From contig NC_083517.1 in assembly GCF_032362555.1 (NCBI RefSeq), positions 206,001 through 270,000 on the forward strand: DNA of 64,000 nt, in the 5' to 3' direction. Numbering within the stretch: position 1 is the stretch's first letter; each line of letters starts with the position of its first letter. Made by a program: the position numbers and the translations under genes. Positions 36,136-47,814 of the stretch are shown here, piece by piece. Origin of the DNA: Amyelois transitella. Taxonomy: Eukaryota; Arthropoda; Insecta; Lepidoptera; Pyralidae. Below the pieces are notes generated by a model. That model ran no database searches. It saw nothing but the letters and a program-made list of their open reading frames with translations, and had not been told where the DNA came from.

Positions 36136-37105
36136 GACGCTCACCGCACGTGCGTTGCCGGCAGCGCGTGACGGCTAACTGTCTCATTTCTATTTACCTC
36201 CAATCGGCGTTGTGCTAAAATATTTAAAATTCGAATAATAACTTCTTAAAAACAAACAGGACCGGTTAATGTAACAGTGGCGCATTTAAATCTATGATGG
36301 AGTACTTATTTTTGGGGGATGGCTTGATGGAGGGGTCTTACGTAGAAACCGACAAAGGGCTCTTCGCACCCTGATTCAATTAATCTGTAATTAGAGACGA
36401 GAGTGCTCTTAATGTAGAGTTCGGATTTGACACCCCGGCTGTTACTCAGTAAATGGGATTTTGATAGTTTCACCGGGAGTCCTTCGAGACGCGTGTCACT
36501 ACATTCATTCATTCATTCGTATAAACACGTCTATGTCCCTTGCGGGGTAGACAGAACAGTGTTAAGGCGCTACATTCAGATGACATGTACCTCGATGCGG
36601 GCGAGAGGCTCACCCCGCGCGGGGCTCACCCCCGACCAGCTTGCCCCGCTAGATCGCTAGATAGATCGCCGCCGCTCCGTAGCCGCTGGCGCGCGACCTC
36701 ACGTAACCCGAATAAAGTTTGCGAATGCAATGGAGTCCGCATCAGAATATTTATTGTTTTTGATACAATAAAATTATTTTACAAAAAACATATATATATT
36801 AAATGACATTATAAGCAATGATATAGTTGCGGATGTATGCAAACATTTTGTATGAAATGAATAAGTTTGTAATGGTTTTAAAAAAACTACTCGTAATTAC
36901 TTATTCGATTTCGTTCAATCAAAGGTAATTTACATAGTAATGAATATCATATATTTTTAGGGTTCCGTAGCCAAATGGCAAAAATGAAGAAGTTTACGAC
37001 ATTTTATTTTATATTTTATTTTTTTATTTATTTTTTCGGACACCTTAATATTATTTTGAAAGATCTATCTATAAACACACCACACGTATAGGTGACCCAT
37101 CTATA
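36136..37105. other. Intergenic between lipase gene 1 and the MITE
   Basis: Contains a short GC-rich block (36590-36715) of unknown nature and scraps of families 1 and 8. Confidence 0.45.
36515..36560 (-). mobile_element. Family 1 tail fragment
   Basis: cgtataaacacgtctatgtc to ggggtagacagaacagt. Confidence 0.5.
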
Positions 37106-37369
37106 CAGGGTGATTGGTCCATGGTATACGAAGCCGTGACTAGGGCATACCCCGAGGGTTATGTAAGTCGTGTGGTGAAAAAAAAAAATTATATCTTGCA
37201 AAAAAATTAGCTGTTCCATACAAAGTCGAGGACTGCGATATGCGAAATGAATGGAACAGCAAATTTTTTTTGCAAAATATTAATTATTTTTTCCCCATAC
37301 AACTTATATAACCCTCGGGGTATGCCCTAGTCACGGATTCATATACAATTGAATTGATCAATTGCCCTG
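37106..37369. mobile_element. MITE with imperfect terminal inverted repeats and TA target duplication
   Basis: The ends cagggtgattgg and the inverse ccctg are flanked by TA (37104-37105 and 37370-37371). The subterminal arms match closely in inverted orientation: gtgactagggcataccccga (left, ~37136) against its complement near 37315-37335, with ccgagggttat on both sides. The core is AT-rich with no coding capacity. The TA duplication fits a Tc1/mariner-like or related cut-and-paste parent. Confidence 0.75.
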
Positions 37370-37469
37370 TAAATGCCCCTAAAATTTATTAAAATGTACT
37401 ACTATATTTGGCACTGTTAGTTTATCGAGGGTATATAATGAAAAACACTTCACAAATGTACATTATTGC

Positions 37470-37475
37470 TTTATT
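37470..37475 (-). terminator. Polyadenylation signal for the transposase/nuclease gene
   Basis: aataaa on the minus strand, 59 nt past the stop codon. Confidence 0.5.
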
Positions 37476-37533
37476 TACCCGAATTTAAGGGGCTTACAGG
37501 AGCTTAATTTCTCTGGCCTTGACATCAACCTTT

Positions 37534-39882
37534 TCAATAATCATTTACATCTAAAACACTTTCTATAAACTCACTGGTCTCTTCCAACTCTTCGTTTTCT
37601 TTTTCATTGTGTGTTCTAATATTATTGTATTCGGGAGGCTCTCTAATGGGTCGATTTCTTGTCACTCGAGGATCTACCAATTCGGGTAACAAACAATTAA
37701 TATAAAAATGTATAAGTTTGGGCTTAACATTTTCCCAAAATGTATCGTCTCTATCAATTATTTCAATTTTTACCTTCCCCTCTCCGTACCAAACACCTAG
37801 TACGCATTTTAATTTGTTACAAATTTGTATTTGTCCTTGAGCTTGTATGTACCAATCAGATTTTTTATTGACATATATTTCACCACTTTTTTTGTCTAAA
37901 CGCCAAAAATGAATTTTTCCCTGTTTTATTGCTTCATCAACACCAATTTTAGATGCTACAATGGGGCATTTGACTTCTACCAATGTATCTACACCTATGA
38001 TTCCATCAGGAGTTGCACCTAAATATGGATATGTAGCATCTATAAAAAGCCCACATGGTTGTATTTCCACGCCCAGTTGTTTTGAGACGTCCTCCAAAGC
38101 ATTTTTTTCATTTTTTCTACCGTATTCGATAGACTTTACGTGGCTAATATCATTTTTATAAAGCATGTTTTTAACCATATTAGCGCAGCTGTTACTGACT
38201 CTCCTTTTGTAGACTCGTCCGAAATTTGAAGCGGTCAATAAATTTCGCCGGAGTTCCAGCCATTCCCCACAATCACTCTGCAGTATCGTCCGTTGTTGGA
38301 TTTCTTCACGTTGGCTAGCTGTCTTCTTTAAATTTTCAAGGAAATTTGCTTTTGCTAGCTCAAAACTTTCACTATCCAAATCAGGCTTATCAACATTTAT
38401 GCCATAATCAAAATTAATTTTTTTTGATACGATATTTCTGTTTTTTTTTCTTTGAATTCGTGCATTGTATTGTCTTTTTTTTTCTTTCATGTTTTCATAT
38501 ATTTTACACCTTAATGACGGACTTTTATTATCTACATTTTTACTTACGGTAGTAAGTATTTTTCCGGTGTTAAATGATATTACAGCACCTGCACATCTAC
38601 CTTGATAAGAGCGTCTTAATGAATAATTCACTCTTTTACCCCCGACAAATTTTGCAATAATGCCATTAAATCTTTCAACTATATTGCTGTCTACGTTTTC
38701 AATTAAACTTCTTGCGTGGTTAGCAACGTTGCTAGTTATAAATCGCATTTTATGCCATAGATTGGTATTAAAAAAATGTTGGAAATCGTCCTTTGTAACC
38801 TTCTTACAAATTTCTTTATTACACAAATTATGATTTTCAAACGCATGATTAATTGAACATATAATATCTTTATTCAAGTTTTTTATACTTTCAGATTTAT
38901 TTTCATTAATATTTTTATAATATTCTATGCATTTACAAATATAATGTCTTGCCGACAAAATTTTAGTAATTGTTAATAATTTCCTCTCCGATGAATTATA
39001 TTTTGTTTCGGATTTTAAAGATGACATTTTATTACAAAAATTTCTTAAAATATGATTTTTACAATTAATTTTTTCAACTGTCACATCTGAATAGGGACGT
39101 GCTTCTAAAATTTTAGAGTAAACACTACTATCTCCGTCCGCTATGAATCTTGCATATATAAGTCTGTGCATGGAAACTGACTGTTTGAAACCTTCCACAA
39201 TCATAGCAGATTCCATAGCCGTCGATGGTCCAGAAAAGTTTTTGAAGCATTGGTGTTCTCCGACAGTTTCATTTTTTTTCTCGGCTCTGGCACAAATGCA
39301 ACAATATTTATTTTTAACGCTCATAAAAAGAACTTGACCAAATCGTCTGCCTATAATTGTTGCAGCTCCAGATAGTGCCGAATAATTGGATTTATAGGAT
39401 CGCTTGCTCCAGCAACCATCTAAAATGACATCTATCACGGCATTACCATTTTTGTCTACATTTCCTTCCGATATTGCCGCAGCCCTTTCCTTTTCCCCTG
39501 CCTTCTTCATTTCTTCCCAAGCTGTGGTTTCCCAATCTTCACATATTGCATCATGCGCACTTTTATATACAGATTGGCTAATAGAGGGCAAATCTACGGA
39601 GGCACAAATTTGATTAAGTTGGGCATGGCCGCAACCTGCTGCTATAGTGCCTGCAACTACATTTTTATTTATATTCTGCAGCGAATTTGTTATTTTAAAT
39701 TGTTCATTACACATAGAGCATGACAAAAGAAATTCTGATTCCAATCCAGAACATTTTTCTGTTATTAATTGGATTGTATTAAGTCCACATTGGAATAATG
39801 AGGAATGATTTGCTATATTCTTCAGCTCGTTATAGAAGTGCTGTATGTCTATAATCCTATGTCCATTAATTTCTGGTTTAAT
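37534..39882 (-). CDS. Transposase/nuclease gene, exon 4 (both enzyme domains)
   Basis: Acceptor tattacag before 39882, uninterrupted to the stop TAA at 37536-37534. Contains the whole DDE core and the whole nuclease domain. The reading frame is open upstream of position 39744 to the acceptor (starts IKPEINGHRIIDIQHFYNEL). Confidence 0.9.
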   Translation of the reverse strand: MKPEINGHRIIDIQHFYNELKNIANHSSLFQCGLNTIQLITEKCSGLESEFLLSCSMCNEQFKITNSLQNINKNVVAGTIAAGCGHAQLNQICASVDLPSISQSVYKSAHDAICEDWETTAWEEMKKAGEKERAAAISEGNVDKNGNAVIDVILDGCWSKRSYKSNYSALSGAATIIGRRFGQVLFMSVKNKYCCICARAEKKNETVGEHQCFKNFSGPSTAMESAMIVEGFKQSVSMHRLIYARFIADGDSSVYSKILEARPYSDVTVEKINCKNHILRNFCNKMSSLKSETKYNSSERKLLTITKILSARHYICKCIEYYKNINENKSESIKNLNKDIICSINHAFENHNLCNKEICKKVTKDDFQHFFNTNLWHKMRFITSNVANHARSLIENVDSNIVERFNGIIAKFVGGKRVNYSLRRSYQGRCAGAVISFNTGKILTTVSKNVDNKSPSLRCKIYENMKEKKRQYNARIQRKKNRNIVSKKINFDYGINVDKPDLDSESFELAKANFLENLKKTASQREEIQQRTILQSDCGEWLELRRNLLTASNFGRVYKRRVSNSCANMVKNMLYKNDISHVKSIEYGRKNEKNALEDVSKQLGVEIQPCGLFIDATYPYLGATPDGIIGVDTLVEVKCPIVASKIGVDEAIKQGKIHFWRLDKKSGEIYVNKKSDWYIQAQGQIQICNKLKCVLGVWYGEGKVKIEIIDRDDTFWENVKPKLIHFYINCLLPELVDPRVTRNRPIREPPEYNNIRTHNEKENEELEETSEFIESVLDVNDY

Positions 39883-41985
39883 CTGTAATATAATACAAAC
39901 ATTCGTGTAATCAAACTATAAGTAAGTACTCTAAAATCGCTAGAAGTAAGTTAGAAACTATTACTTACATTTTCATTCGAAGCATTGTTTTCTAAATTTA
40001 AATTTAATATTTCTCCATGATTTTCAATACTTTTTCCAAGACTTTCAATATGTTTCCGTTTACGCGGCGCTTTCTTCGTCAGTACTGATCTAAAATGATA
40101 AATTTAATTCTGCTTCATACTTCTATATTCAATTCAAAAAACAAGGTATCGGAGGGATACGAGCAAGACGCGGGACGGATATAAGTTAGAGCGTCAGCAC
40201 CCATTGCCCATTGTAATAACTTTGCTCCCTAAAGGATTGATTTATCAAAAAAAAATACCGGTCAAGTGCGAGTCAGACTCACGCGCCGAGGGTTCCGTAC
40301 GTGTGTACGGAACCCTCGGTAACACAAGTTTGACATAAACAGTCATATTTAGGATGCCAACAACCTTTAAAAGTTTACAAACTTATATGTGCATGAGTTT
40401 TGTATGAAATATAAGTTTGTAATGATTTTTTTATCCTGTTATAATAAGAAATTCGCAAATTTGGGATCCTTTATCTGCATCATATGTTCTCACTTTGTGC
40501 CAAATTTCAGGATTGTAGGTCAACGGGAAGCATCCCACAAGTTTTGATTCCCCTGTGAAATCACTAAAATTGTGACATAAATGGTAATATTTTTTGATTG
40601 CGTTTACCAACATTTTTGATTATTTTTTTGCCGAAAGATATTATAATCCCGAGTATATATTATGAATTTTTAACTTTGTACCCCTACGCGTTACTGAGAA
40701 AAACATGTTTGATAGGCAGACAGACGGACAGACAGACCGAGTGATCCTATAAAGGTTCCGTTTTTTCCTTTTGAGGTACGGAACCCTAAAAAAGTAGCCA
40801 ATATTTGAACCCAAGTGCCCAACTATTTTATACCAAATTTCATCAAAATCGGTCCAGCAGTTTAGCCATGAAGAGGAACAGACAGACAGACAGACTTTCG
40901 CATTTGTAATATTAGTATGCAAGTATGGATTTACGACTCGTTATCTTTATAAGTAAATGTTACATTTATTTTTCACGAGCTGTTGCCCCGCAGCTTCACT
41001 CGCGACTTTTTTTCATAGTAACTTTCACTATCCATTTCAACTCTTTAGGGGGTTGAATTAAAAAAAAAGAAGTAAGCCTATGTTTGACCTCTGGTATCTA
41101 ACTGTTTCCATACCAAATTTCATCAAAATCGGTCCAGCGGTTTAGCCGTGAAGAGGTAACAGACAGACAAACTTTCGCATTTGTAATATTAGTATGGATT
41201 TGACTATAACCGACATAATAATAAATCAACCAAGTGCAAGTCGGACTCACCCTTGAGAAGCCTACAAAAACCTAAAAACCAGTACCAAGTTGTGAAGTTT
41301 AATTATTTGAAGGTATTTTTTTAACCTAGCACCGACTTTCAAATTTTGTTATAATTTCACGATTTTGAAAAAAGGTTTTATATCAATAAAATAATATTAT
41401 AAGTAGGTACCATACCGTTTACTATCTTGGGTTTTCGTTGATGTCGGCGTCGGAATAATCCCATGACTATCTAAGTCCATTATATCAACTGTCGACTCCA
41501 CACCATCCGCACTTCTCTGTTCGGACATTGTCAACGGCGATATCGGAGACAATTTATTTTTCCTAAAAATTAATAACAATCAAATAATAGGATAATAACT
41601 GTAATCGGGCCAAATGAAAACCCTGCGACGTCTTGCACGTACCCTGAATAATACAGTTACCTAGCAGTAAGTACCTATAGAAAAATATATATAGTTTCCG
41701 TAGGCAAAGACCAGGGCAACACCTAGTGATAGTAGGTATAACCGACGGCGGCGGAGCGGCGGCGCCCGCCACTGTTGTTTGTTATTTTATCTATCTACCT
41801 ACCTACTGCCGCCCCGCCACAAGCCGGTATCAAATGAAATATCTTTCACTTTCAGTGAATGCGGAAAAAAATCTCAGTAGGCATCTATATGTCTATCTAT
41901 TAGTAAGTGTAATTAGTACTCACCATCTAAATTGTCTCATATGGGAAGCTCTTTCAAGCTTTTTCTTTTTTTTACATGCTAACAT
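37534..41985 (-). CDS. Mutator-like DDE transposase fused to YqaJ/lambda-exonuclease-type nuclease, four exons, intact
   Basis: Exons in order: 41985-41924, 41562-41416, 40089-39969, 39882-37534; phases agree throughout, giving 892 residues. The N-terminus is basic (MLACKKKKKLERA) and residues 70-90 carry a likely nuclear localisation signal (TKKAPRKRKH). A CSMC zinc-type pair lies near residue 166. A Mutator-type RNase H core follows with candidate acids Asp265 (VILDGCW), Asp359 (FIADGDSSVY) and Glu513 (NIVERFNG). The C-terminal third is YqaJ-like: ELRRNLLTASNFG, IEYGRKNE, ATPDG (Asp736), LVEVKCP (Glu746/Lys748, the E-x-K of PD-(D/E)XK nucleases) and WYIQAQGQIQ. Proteins pairing these two domains are known in several animal genomes. 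By family, one part would cut and join DNA and the other would resect duplex ends; neither activity is shown here. It may be a living mobile element or a domesticated gene. No terminal repeats enclosing the whole unit were found by eye. Confidence 0.85.
39969..40089 (-). CDS. Transposase/nuclease gene, exon 3
   Basis: Acceptor cattttag, donor gtaagtaa. Encodes SVLTKKAPRKRKHIESLGKS, a strongly basic stretch, then an Asn/Leu-rich linker. Phases match both neighbours. Confidence 0.75.
40255..40795. mobile_element. Family 8 'ggttccgta' repeat in the transposase/nuclease intron 2
   Basis: gtcaagtgcgagtcagactc, an internal perfect 15-bp hairpin (40286-40300 with 40305-40319), gacagacggacagacagacc, and the end gaggtacggaaccctaaaaa. 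Scraps recur at 36955-36985 and 41230-41270. Confidence 0.7.
40796..41207 (+). mobile_element. Two LINE-type 3' ends in tandem
   Basis: Both carry ccaaatttcatcaaaatcgg tccag(c)(a/g)g and finish cgcatttgtaatattagtat (to 40918 and to 41207). Confidence 0.7.
41416..41562 (-). CDS. Transposase/nuclease gene, exon 2
   Basis: Acceptor attttttag-type tract, donor cg|gtatgg. Encodes KNKLSPISPLTMSEQRSADG and a Ser/Thr/Pro-rich linker. An internal ATG (LTMSEQ) could also serve as a start. Confidence 0.65.
41924..41985 (-). CDS. Transposase/nuclease gene, exon 1
   Basis: ATG at 41985, 20 codons plus two bases, strong donor gtgagtac. Encodes MLACKKKKKLERASHMRQFR; the junction codon becomes Trp. Confidence 0.6.
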
Positions 41986-42649
41986 GACGTAAAATTATAC
42001 ACCTATTTACACTAAACGAAACAAAAAAACTGTATTAAAAACTAACCTAAACTATCTATAAAAAACTTAAACACTATGATATAACACAATTATGTACAAA
42101 AATAAATTCAAACAAAATGAATGTGGGAAATAAAATACTTCGCAGAATATTTTTCAACGACGCTCGGAGCGACTGGCACAGGTACTGCGTCGGAGAATGT
42201 GATCCGCGGAGTGAGGCACGCTTACAAAGGAGAGCGCTTTATCCCGTCCGGTCGTGTAGGAATGAGACAGAGATAAAGTGTCGGCACTCTACTGTCCAGT
42301 ACTATTGTCGCAACAATTTTAATTCCTGTTTTCATCTATTTAGATTAATAACGTCTAAACAAAACATCCAATCGAAATTTTATCTTCCAGAAGTTATTAT
42401 TTTTTAATGATCTTCAATTTGGTACAAAATTCATATTTTAAATCCTTATAGTTTGAGATAAATTATCGAAATCTAGACTTGTGTTCTTGAATTATTTTGA
42501 TCGAGGATTTTTGTTCCAATCGTGTTTTCATCTTCCACAAATATAATTGAATATATTTACTTTCATATCCTAAAATATTGAAACGATGCAAGTTATATTT
42601 TATGAGAAAAAATCAAGTGAAAATGACCCAAAATCTATGATGTATCACC

Positions 42650-42800
42650 TTAATAGACTGATAGGCCGTTCAGCTAATAGACTATGATAGAAATGAGATT
42701 CAAATAGTGACAGGTTGCTAGCCTATCGCCATTTTTTAGGCGAATCCCAAGAATCCCAAGTTTATGAAGCCTAACCCTTTGTCGCCTTTTACGACTGTCA
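42650..42800 (-). mobile_element. Family 1 fragment
   Basis: tagactgataggccgttcag to gtcgccttttacgac. Confidence 0.65.
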
Positions 42801-43394
42801 CAACAAGTGCAAATAAGGGTGTGCAAGTGCAAATAAATTTTTTCACACAAATTACATATAACCAAAAGTGAAGCCGCGTCATTGAGAAAGATGGTTATGA
42901 AATATCAAATTTTGTTAATTTTTATTTCGAAATTTTGATTGAATAAAAATTAGTTTTTATGTTATTTGCGACTTTTTGTAGGATATTTCTCTCCATTAAT
43001 TTGAACGGTTATTTACCTACCTTTTTTTATCCATTTTTCGTCAGATTTATGTCTTTCATTGATTAGACGGATTTAGACAATATATAACTTTTTTTTTCGT
43101 GCTTTTTGATTTATGTATTCCACTTTCTATAAAAAATATTTAAAAGTTTATGATGCTTGAATAATAACAAACACCGCAAAATAATTTATTTATAAATTGT
43201 ATGGTCGCTGTAAAAGTACCTAATTTAATTATTTATTTTCGTATATTATGTCATGATGGTTCACGGTACCTACTGCCTCGAGCAAGCAGGAGACAAGCGT
43301 CGGGGTCATACTCATACCTGCCATGCGTAGAAGTACCTACCAATATAATATTAATTATTATCTTATATGTATATAAAATTATCTTGTCTTATAT

Positions 43395-43860
43395 ACAAAA
43401 TTCTCGTGTCACAATGTTCGTTCAAAATTCAAAATTTTTATTCATTATTATCTAATAGAATAAATACTTCATATCGCTTCATAATTGTCAAAACGTATGG
43501 TTTAACAACATTGGTTGACATCAAATAAATTACATAAAACTAAGTTTACTGCCGCTTCCAAGGCGTCAGTGCAGAAGAAGCGGTAACAAACTGCACTGCA
43601 GCATTTTCTTCAACAACGTCAACTTCACAATATCAATTAAACTTAGAATAGAATGTGGACGTTCGTTCTCGTACTCTTCTGAAACTGACCGATTCTCATG
43701 AAATTTTGTGAGCATATTGAGTAGGTCTCAGAAGCGGCCAACATGTATTTTCATACCCCTGAGTGATAAGGGTAGTCCATTCTTAACTTTTTTTTAAAAC
43801 TAGAAATGAAAAAAAAATATTTATACGACAAAACAACGTTTACCGGGATAGCTAGTTTAA
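43395..43860. mobile_element. Family 9 element split by a family 6 element
   Basis: Family 9 sequence stops near 43425 (gtgtcacaatgttcgtt) and resumes near 43663 (gttcgttctcgtactcttct). In between, 43490-43645 is family 6 (gtttactgccgcttccaagg to gctgcattttcttcaac in reverse sense). Confidence 0.7.
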
Positions 43861-44522
43861 ATATACAAGGTGCCTGATAAATGGCGTTGCACATTAAAAT
43901 AGTGCACTCATTATCTGATTCTCTTTCCAATAGATTAGCAAAAAACCGAGGATCAAAATTATCCTAATTATCCAACAAAAACAAGAAGTATAAGAATCCA
44001 CGCGGCGCGAATAGGCATTATGACAATTTTTTTTGGTTTGGTGTTAATTTTGTTTCACAACAACTAAAACATTGGTAAACTAACGGTATATATATATACC
44101 TGAGATATACGAAGTAACATAAGATATTATTTGGACTAGTCCAAAACGCCCCTTACAAAACGCTATTCAAGTGTGACGTCATATTATTATACGTCATATT
44201 AGTAACTTGTTCGCGTCATGAACTTTATTTGTATGGCAGCTACCTTAATTATTGCGTTTATAAATATGATGTCTTAATAAAAGTTATTCCAAATTTTATT
44301 TATTCACCCTGGCATAGTTATTTTTCAATAATTTTGACTTTTTTAAATGGACTTTCCCATCGTACTTTGAAGGAATATACATATAACGTATAGGATGTCA
44401 AAATTAAAACTAAAAATTCACGTAACGTATTTTATTACGTGTATTCTATCATGTTATTAAATAATTAATATTGTTTTAAGACCTCTATGATGGTAAACTA
44501 AGGTATCTAAGTATGTAATAGG

Positions 44523-44765
44523 TACTAGCTGTGCTCGCAACTTCGTCCGCGTGGAATAGTTATTTTGGGCATCATTGAAGTCCTCATGGATTATTTTCCC
44601 CGTTGTTTTCACATATTCCATTATTTCTTGGCTCCTTGTAGTTGCAGCGTGATGTTATATAGCCTAAAGACTCCTTCGATAAATGGTCTACCTATTCAAC
44701 AAATAATTTTTCAGTTCAAACCAGTAGTTCCTGAGATAAGCGCGTTCAAACAAACAAACAAACAA
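44523..44765 (+). mobile_element. Family 4 retroposon (CAAA tail)
   Basis: tagctgtgctcgcaacttcg to gcgttcaaacaaacaaacaa. Confidence 0.8.
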
Positions 44766-45445
44766 TCAAGTATTTTTGTGGGCTCATTGCAACGTCATAC
44801 AATAGAAAATTCTTCAAAAACTATAATATTTTCGTTTTATCGTTTGTAAAAATCTAAAATCGTTAAAAATTGTTAATTCATTTTGGGCGTGACGCATAAG
44901 TTAACATACTAATTTATTCAATACATCACTATGTTTGGGAGGTACGATAAACATGTTTTCTTACTTTTTACAATTTCAATTAGTTGCAAATTATCGGTAT
45001 CACCTACCTGTTATTTTTCATTAATTTATTTCTCAAATCAAAGTCGGTACGAATACAAAAAATACGGCGGATGAAAACTAAGACTTATACTTGTTATCAT
45101 AATATAAAGATTAGAGCTATAGATATAGCTCGCAAATATTTTATATTTGGACTTAGTTACTTAATTCTATGTTAGTGTAAGCTATCTGACTGTAGGTTAC
45201 GAACTTCGAGTACAAAATTATATTTTCTGCCATCTAGCGGATAAGTGAGACAACAAAACCCGCATGCTAGCCAATGTCCTTGTTGAGTTGCTTTGCGTTG
45301 TCGTTTAAGTCAACACTTTATTAACAGATGGCAATAGTGTCAAATGAACATGAAGATAAAATTGTATCAGGAGAACTAGATTTTGTTCGCAGCTTTGCCA
45401 GCGTTAAACTAAAATTCCTGTTGTTCCCGTTCTAGTAGGAAGAGT

Positions 45446-45698
45446 GCCGTGTGGTTTCCGACGCTTTAGAACAAAACCATAGATCAAGTATAGTCTGCGT
45501 ATCTTTCCCATAGATGTCGTAAAAGGCGCCTAAGGGATAGGTTTATGAACTTGGGATTCCTCTTGTAGGGCTAGCAACCTGTAACTATTTGAATCTCAAT
45601 TCCATCATATATCCATACAGCTAAACGTGGCCTGTCAGTCGAGACTGTTGGCTCTTTCTACCCCGCAAGGGATATAGACGTGACTAAAAGTATGTAGT
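45446..45698 (+). mobile_element. Family 1 retroposon, diverged
   Basis: gtgccgtgtggtttccgacg head to gacgtgactaaaagtatg tail. Confidence 0.75.
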
Positions 45699-46159
45699 AG
45701 GAAATTCCAGAAAAAAAGTGCCATGGTTGTCCTTGGATAATTAACTTTGTGCACACAATTTTTTTTATTATCTGCAGCTATTAAGGGAGATAACCTTCAC
45801 CATCCCACCACCACGCCTGGCTTTACCAACGTTCCGGTTAGCGACGAATCATGAGAGGAGTACACTATTAAATTACCTTCAGCAGTAGGCAATACAAGTA
45901 AGTATTTTTCTTGAAAATTAGGCAAAGTCACATGCAGGCAGTTAGTTTAGTTAAAATTTCTAAACCCAGGCAGGTTAGACCTGTGCGCTGAAAATCAGTC
46001 AGGCAGTAACGGAAGAATTTTATATAACAAAGATTGAAATAATTTTATGATCCAGATGCCTGCATGTGTAGGTTTCCTCACAATGAATAGAAAAGAATAG
46101 ATTTATTTTCAAAATTGGATACAAGGTATCACTTAATGACGTCACAGTATGTTTTCCGA

Positions 46160-46420
46160 GTGCCGTGTGGTTCCCCGGCACCAATACAAAAAAGAATAGG
46201 ACCACTCCATCTCTTTCCCATGGATGTCGCAAAAGGCGATTAAGGGATAGGCTTACAAACTTGGGATTCTTTTTTAGTCGATGGCCTAGCAACCTGTCAC
46301 TATTTGAATCTCAATTCCATCATAAAGCCATACAGCTAAACGTGGCCATTCAGTCTTTTTCAAGACTGTTGGCTCTGCTACCCCGCAAGGGATATAGACG
46401 TGACCATGTGTATGTATGTT
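46160..46420 (+). mobile_element. Family 1 retroposon, full length
   Basis: gtgccgtgtggttccccggc to ccatgtgtatgtatg. It follows directly on a family 6 tail at 46087-46150. Confidence 0.85.
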
Positions 46421-46947
46421 TGTGTTAGAGCATCGGTTAGCACTGAAATGAACGTGCATAACATTCGTTTGAGTGCTAGGAGAGAGTTGGAGAAGAGTCG
46501 CTGTTGACTACAAACCACTAAAAACGCACGGACAAACAAAACAAGGAGGACTTTTTAATGCATCACTTCAGAGAAAATGTTCTGTGTACGAAACACGAAG
46601 CCTTTCCTCAACTTTCGCAAGTTTCTTTGAGCTCTCCTCGCAGACACAAAGGGAACTCCGCCGTTTTTATATTAAAGTGGGCCTTTTTAATTTTTTGTAT
46701 TGTCGACGGCCCAATACAGTTTTTGCTGTTACTTCTTTTAAAGCCTTAGAAAGTTTGGATACTTTATAAGATACCTATTTTTCGTGTTAGGTATTTGTTC
46801 AAATAAGTGTCAAGATTGAAAGAAAAAAAAATAAAAATGAACGAAAGATATGATGTAGTATGAGAGAATCGCACACTTCATTTGTGACATGAAATTCAAT
46901 TTATTTTTCATAACAAGAATAGTTTACCGATTTGTACGAGTATGTAT

Positions 46948-47138
46948 CCTACTAATATTATAAATGCAAAAGTTTGTATGTCAGAATGGATGTTTGTTAC
47001 ACGCAAAAATTACTGAACCGATTACGATGAAATTTGGTATGTAGTTGAAGACATAGAATAACATATAGGCTACATTTTACCCCGGAGTCCCGTGGGAATG
47101 ATTCAACGCGGACGAAGTCGCGGGCGGCCTCTAGTGTA
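46948..47138 (-). mobile_element. Family 5-related retroposon, older
   Basis: tactaatattataaatgcaa to gtcgcgggcggcctctagtg, clearly related but diverged. Similar old copies: 21035-21190, 55595-55765, 61125-61240. Confidence 0.7.
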
Positions 47139-47694
47139 CCATGAAGATATTACAAACAAACAAACCGAACATAATAAAAAAAATAAAAATATTTCGTGTC
47201 AGAAAATAATACACACTTATTTGTAGGGCAGTTATTATTATTTTTATTTCTTATAAAAATTTTTAGTTTAACGATATACAACAAGTACTAATGATAACAT
47301 TCATGTAGGTTTATATGTCCTCCTGATACAGGTGTATTTCACTTAATAGGAGGCCACAACCACAGTGAAATTATGTACCATTTAGTTAAAGAAATAAATA
47401 TATTTTGATTTTTGATTTTTTTGATATGTAAAAACATTTGGTACTAGAACATATATATGCAGGATTCACCATTGCATCAAAATGTATATGCCAGTAGACT
47501 GCCTGGACTGCCTTTACGAATACCCCAGTTGCCTAAAATGTGAGGCTTAACTGTGAGAGCTGTCACAGGGTGGGGATTACCTGCTACCGGTCCAATCCGC
47601 CGGGATTAATATCGGAAATATTTCGCCTTTTCAATCGCAACTCAATTTGAAATATTGAAATCTGTATTAATTTTTATAAAAAAAAGAGAAGAAA

Positions 47695-47790
47695 GAAGTA
47701 TACAGAGAACATGGTATGTGAAAAGATGTTGTCTCTGCCTATCCCTCCGGGAGAATCGCGTGATTTTATGTGTATGTATGTATTAAATTT
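47695..47790 (+). mobile_element. Family 3 fragment
   Basis: gaaaagatgttgtctctgcc to ttttatgtgtatgtatg. A shorter relative lies at 34410-34470. Confidence 0.55.
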
Positions 47791-47814
47791 TATAAACGGT
47801 AGACGTTTCGCGTC

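Noticed and set aside
37106..42310. Terminal inverted repeats bounding a whole autonomous element
   Set aside because: The two outer regions were compared by eye and no convincing inverted match was found; a dot plot would decide.
42117..42407. 96-codon plus-strand ORF upstream of the transposase/nuclease gene
   Set aside because: Overlaps the probable promoter region, no motif.
46473..46769. 98-codon ORF and overlapping ORFs
   Set aside because: No motif, no splice context, no homology recognised.
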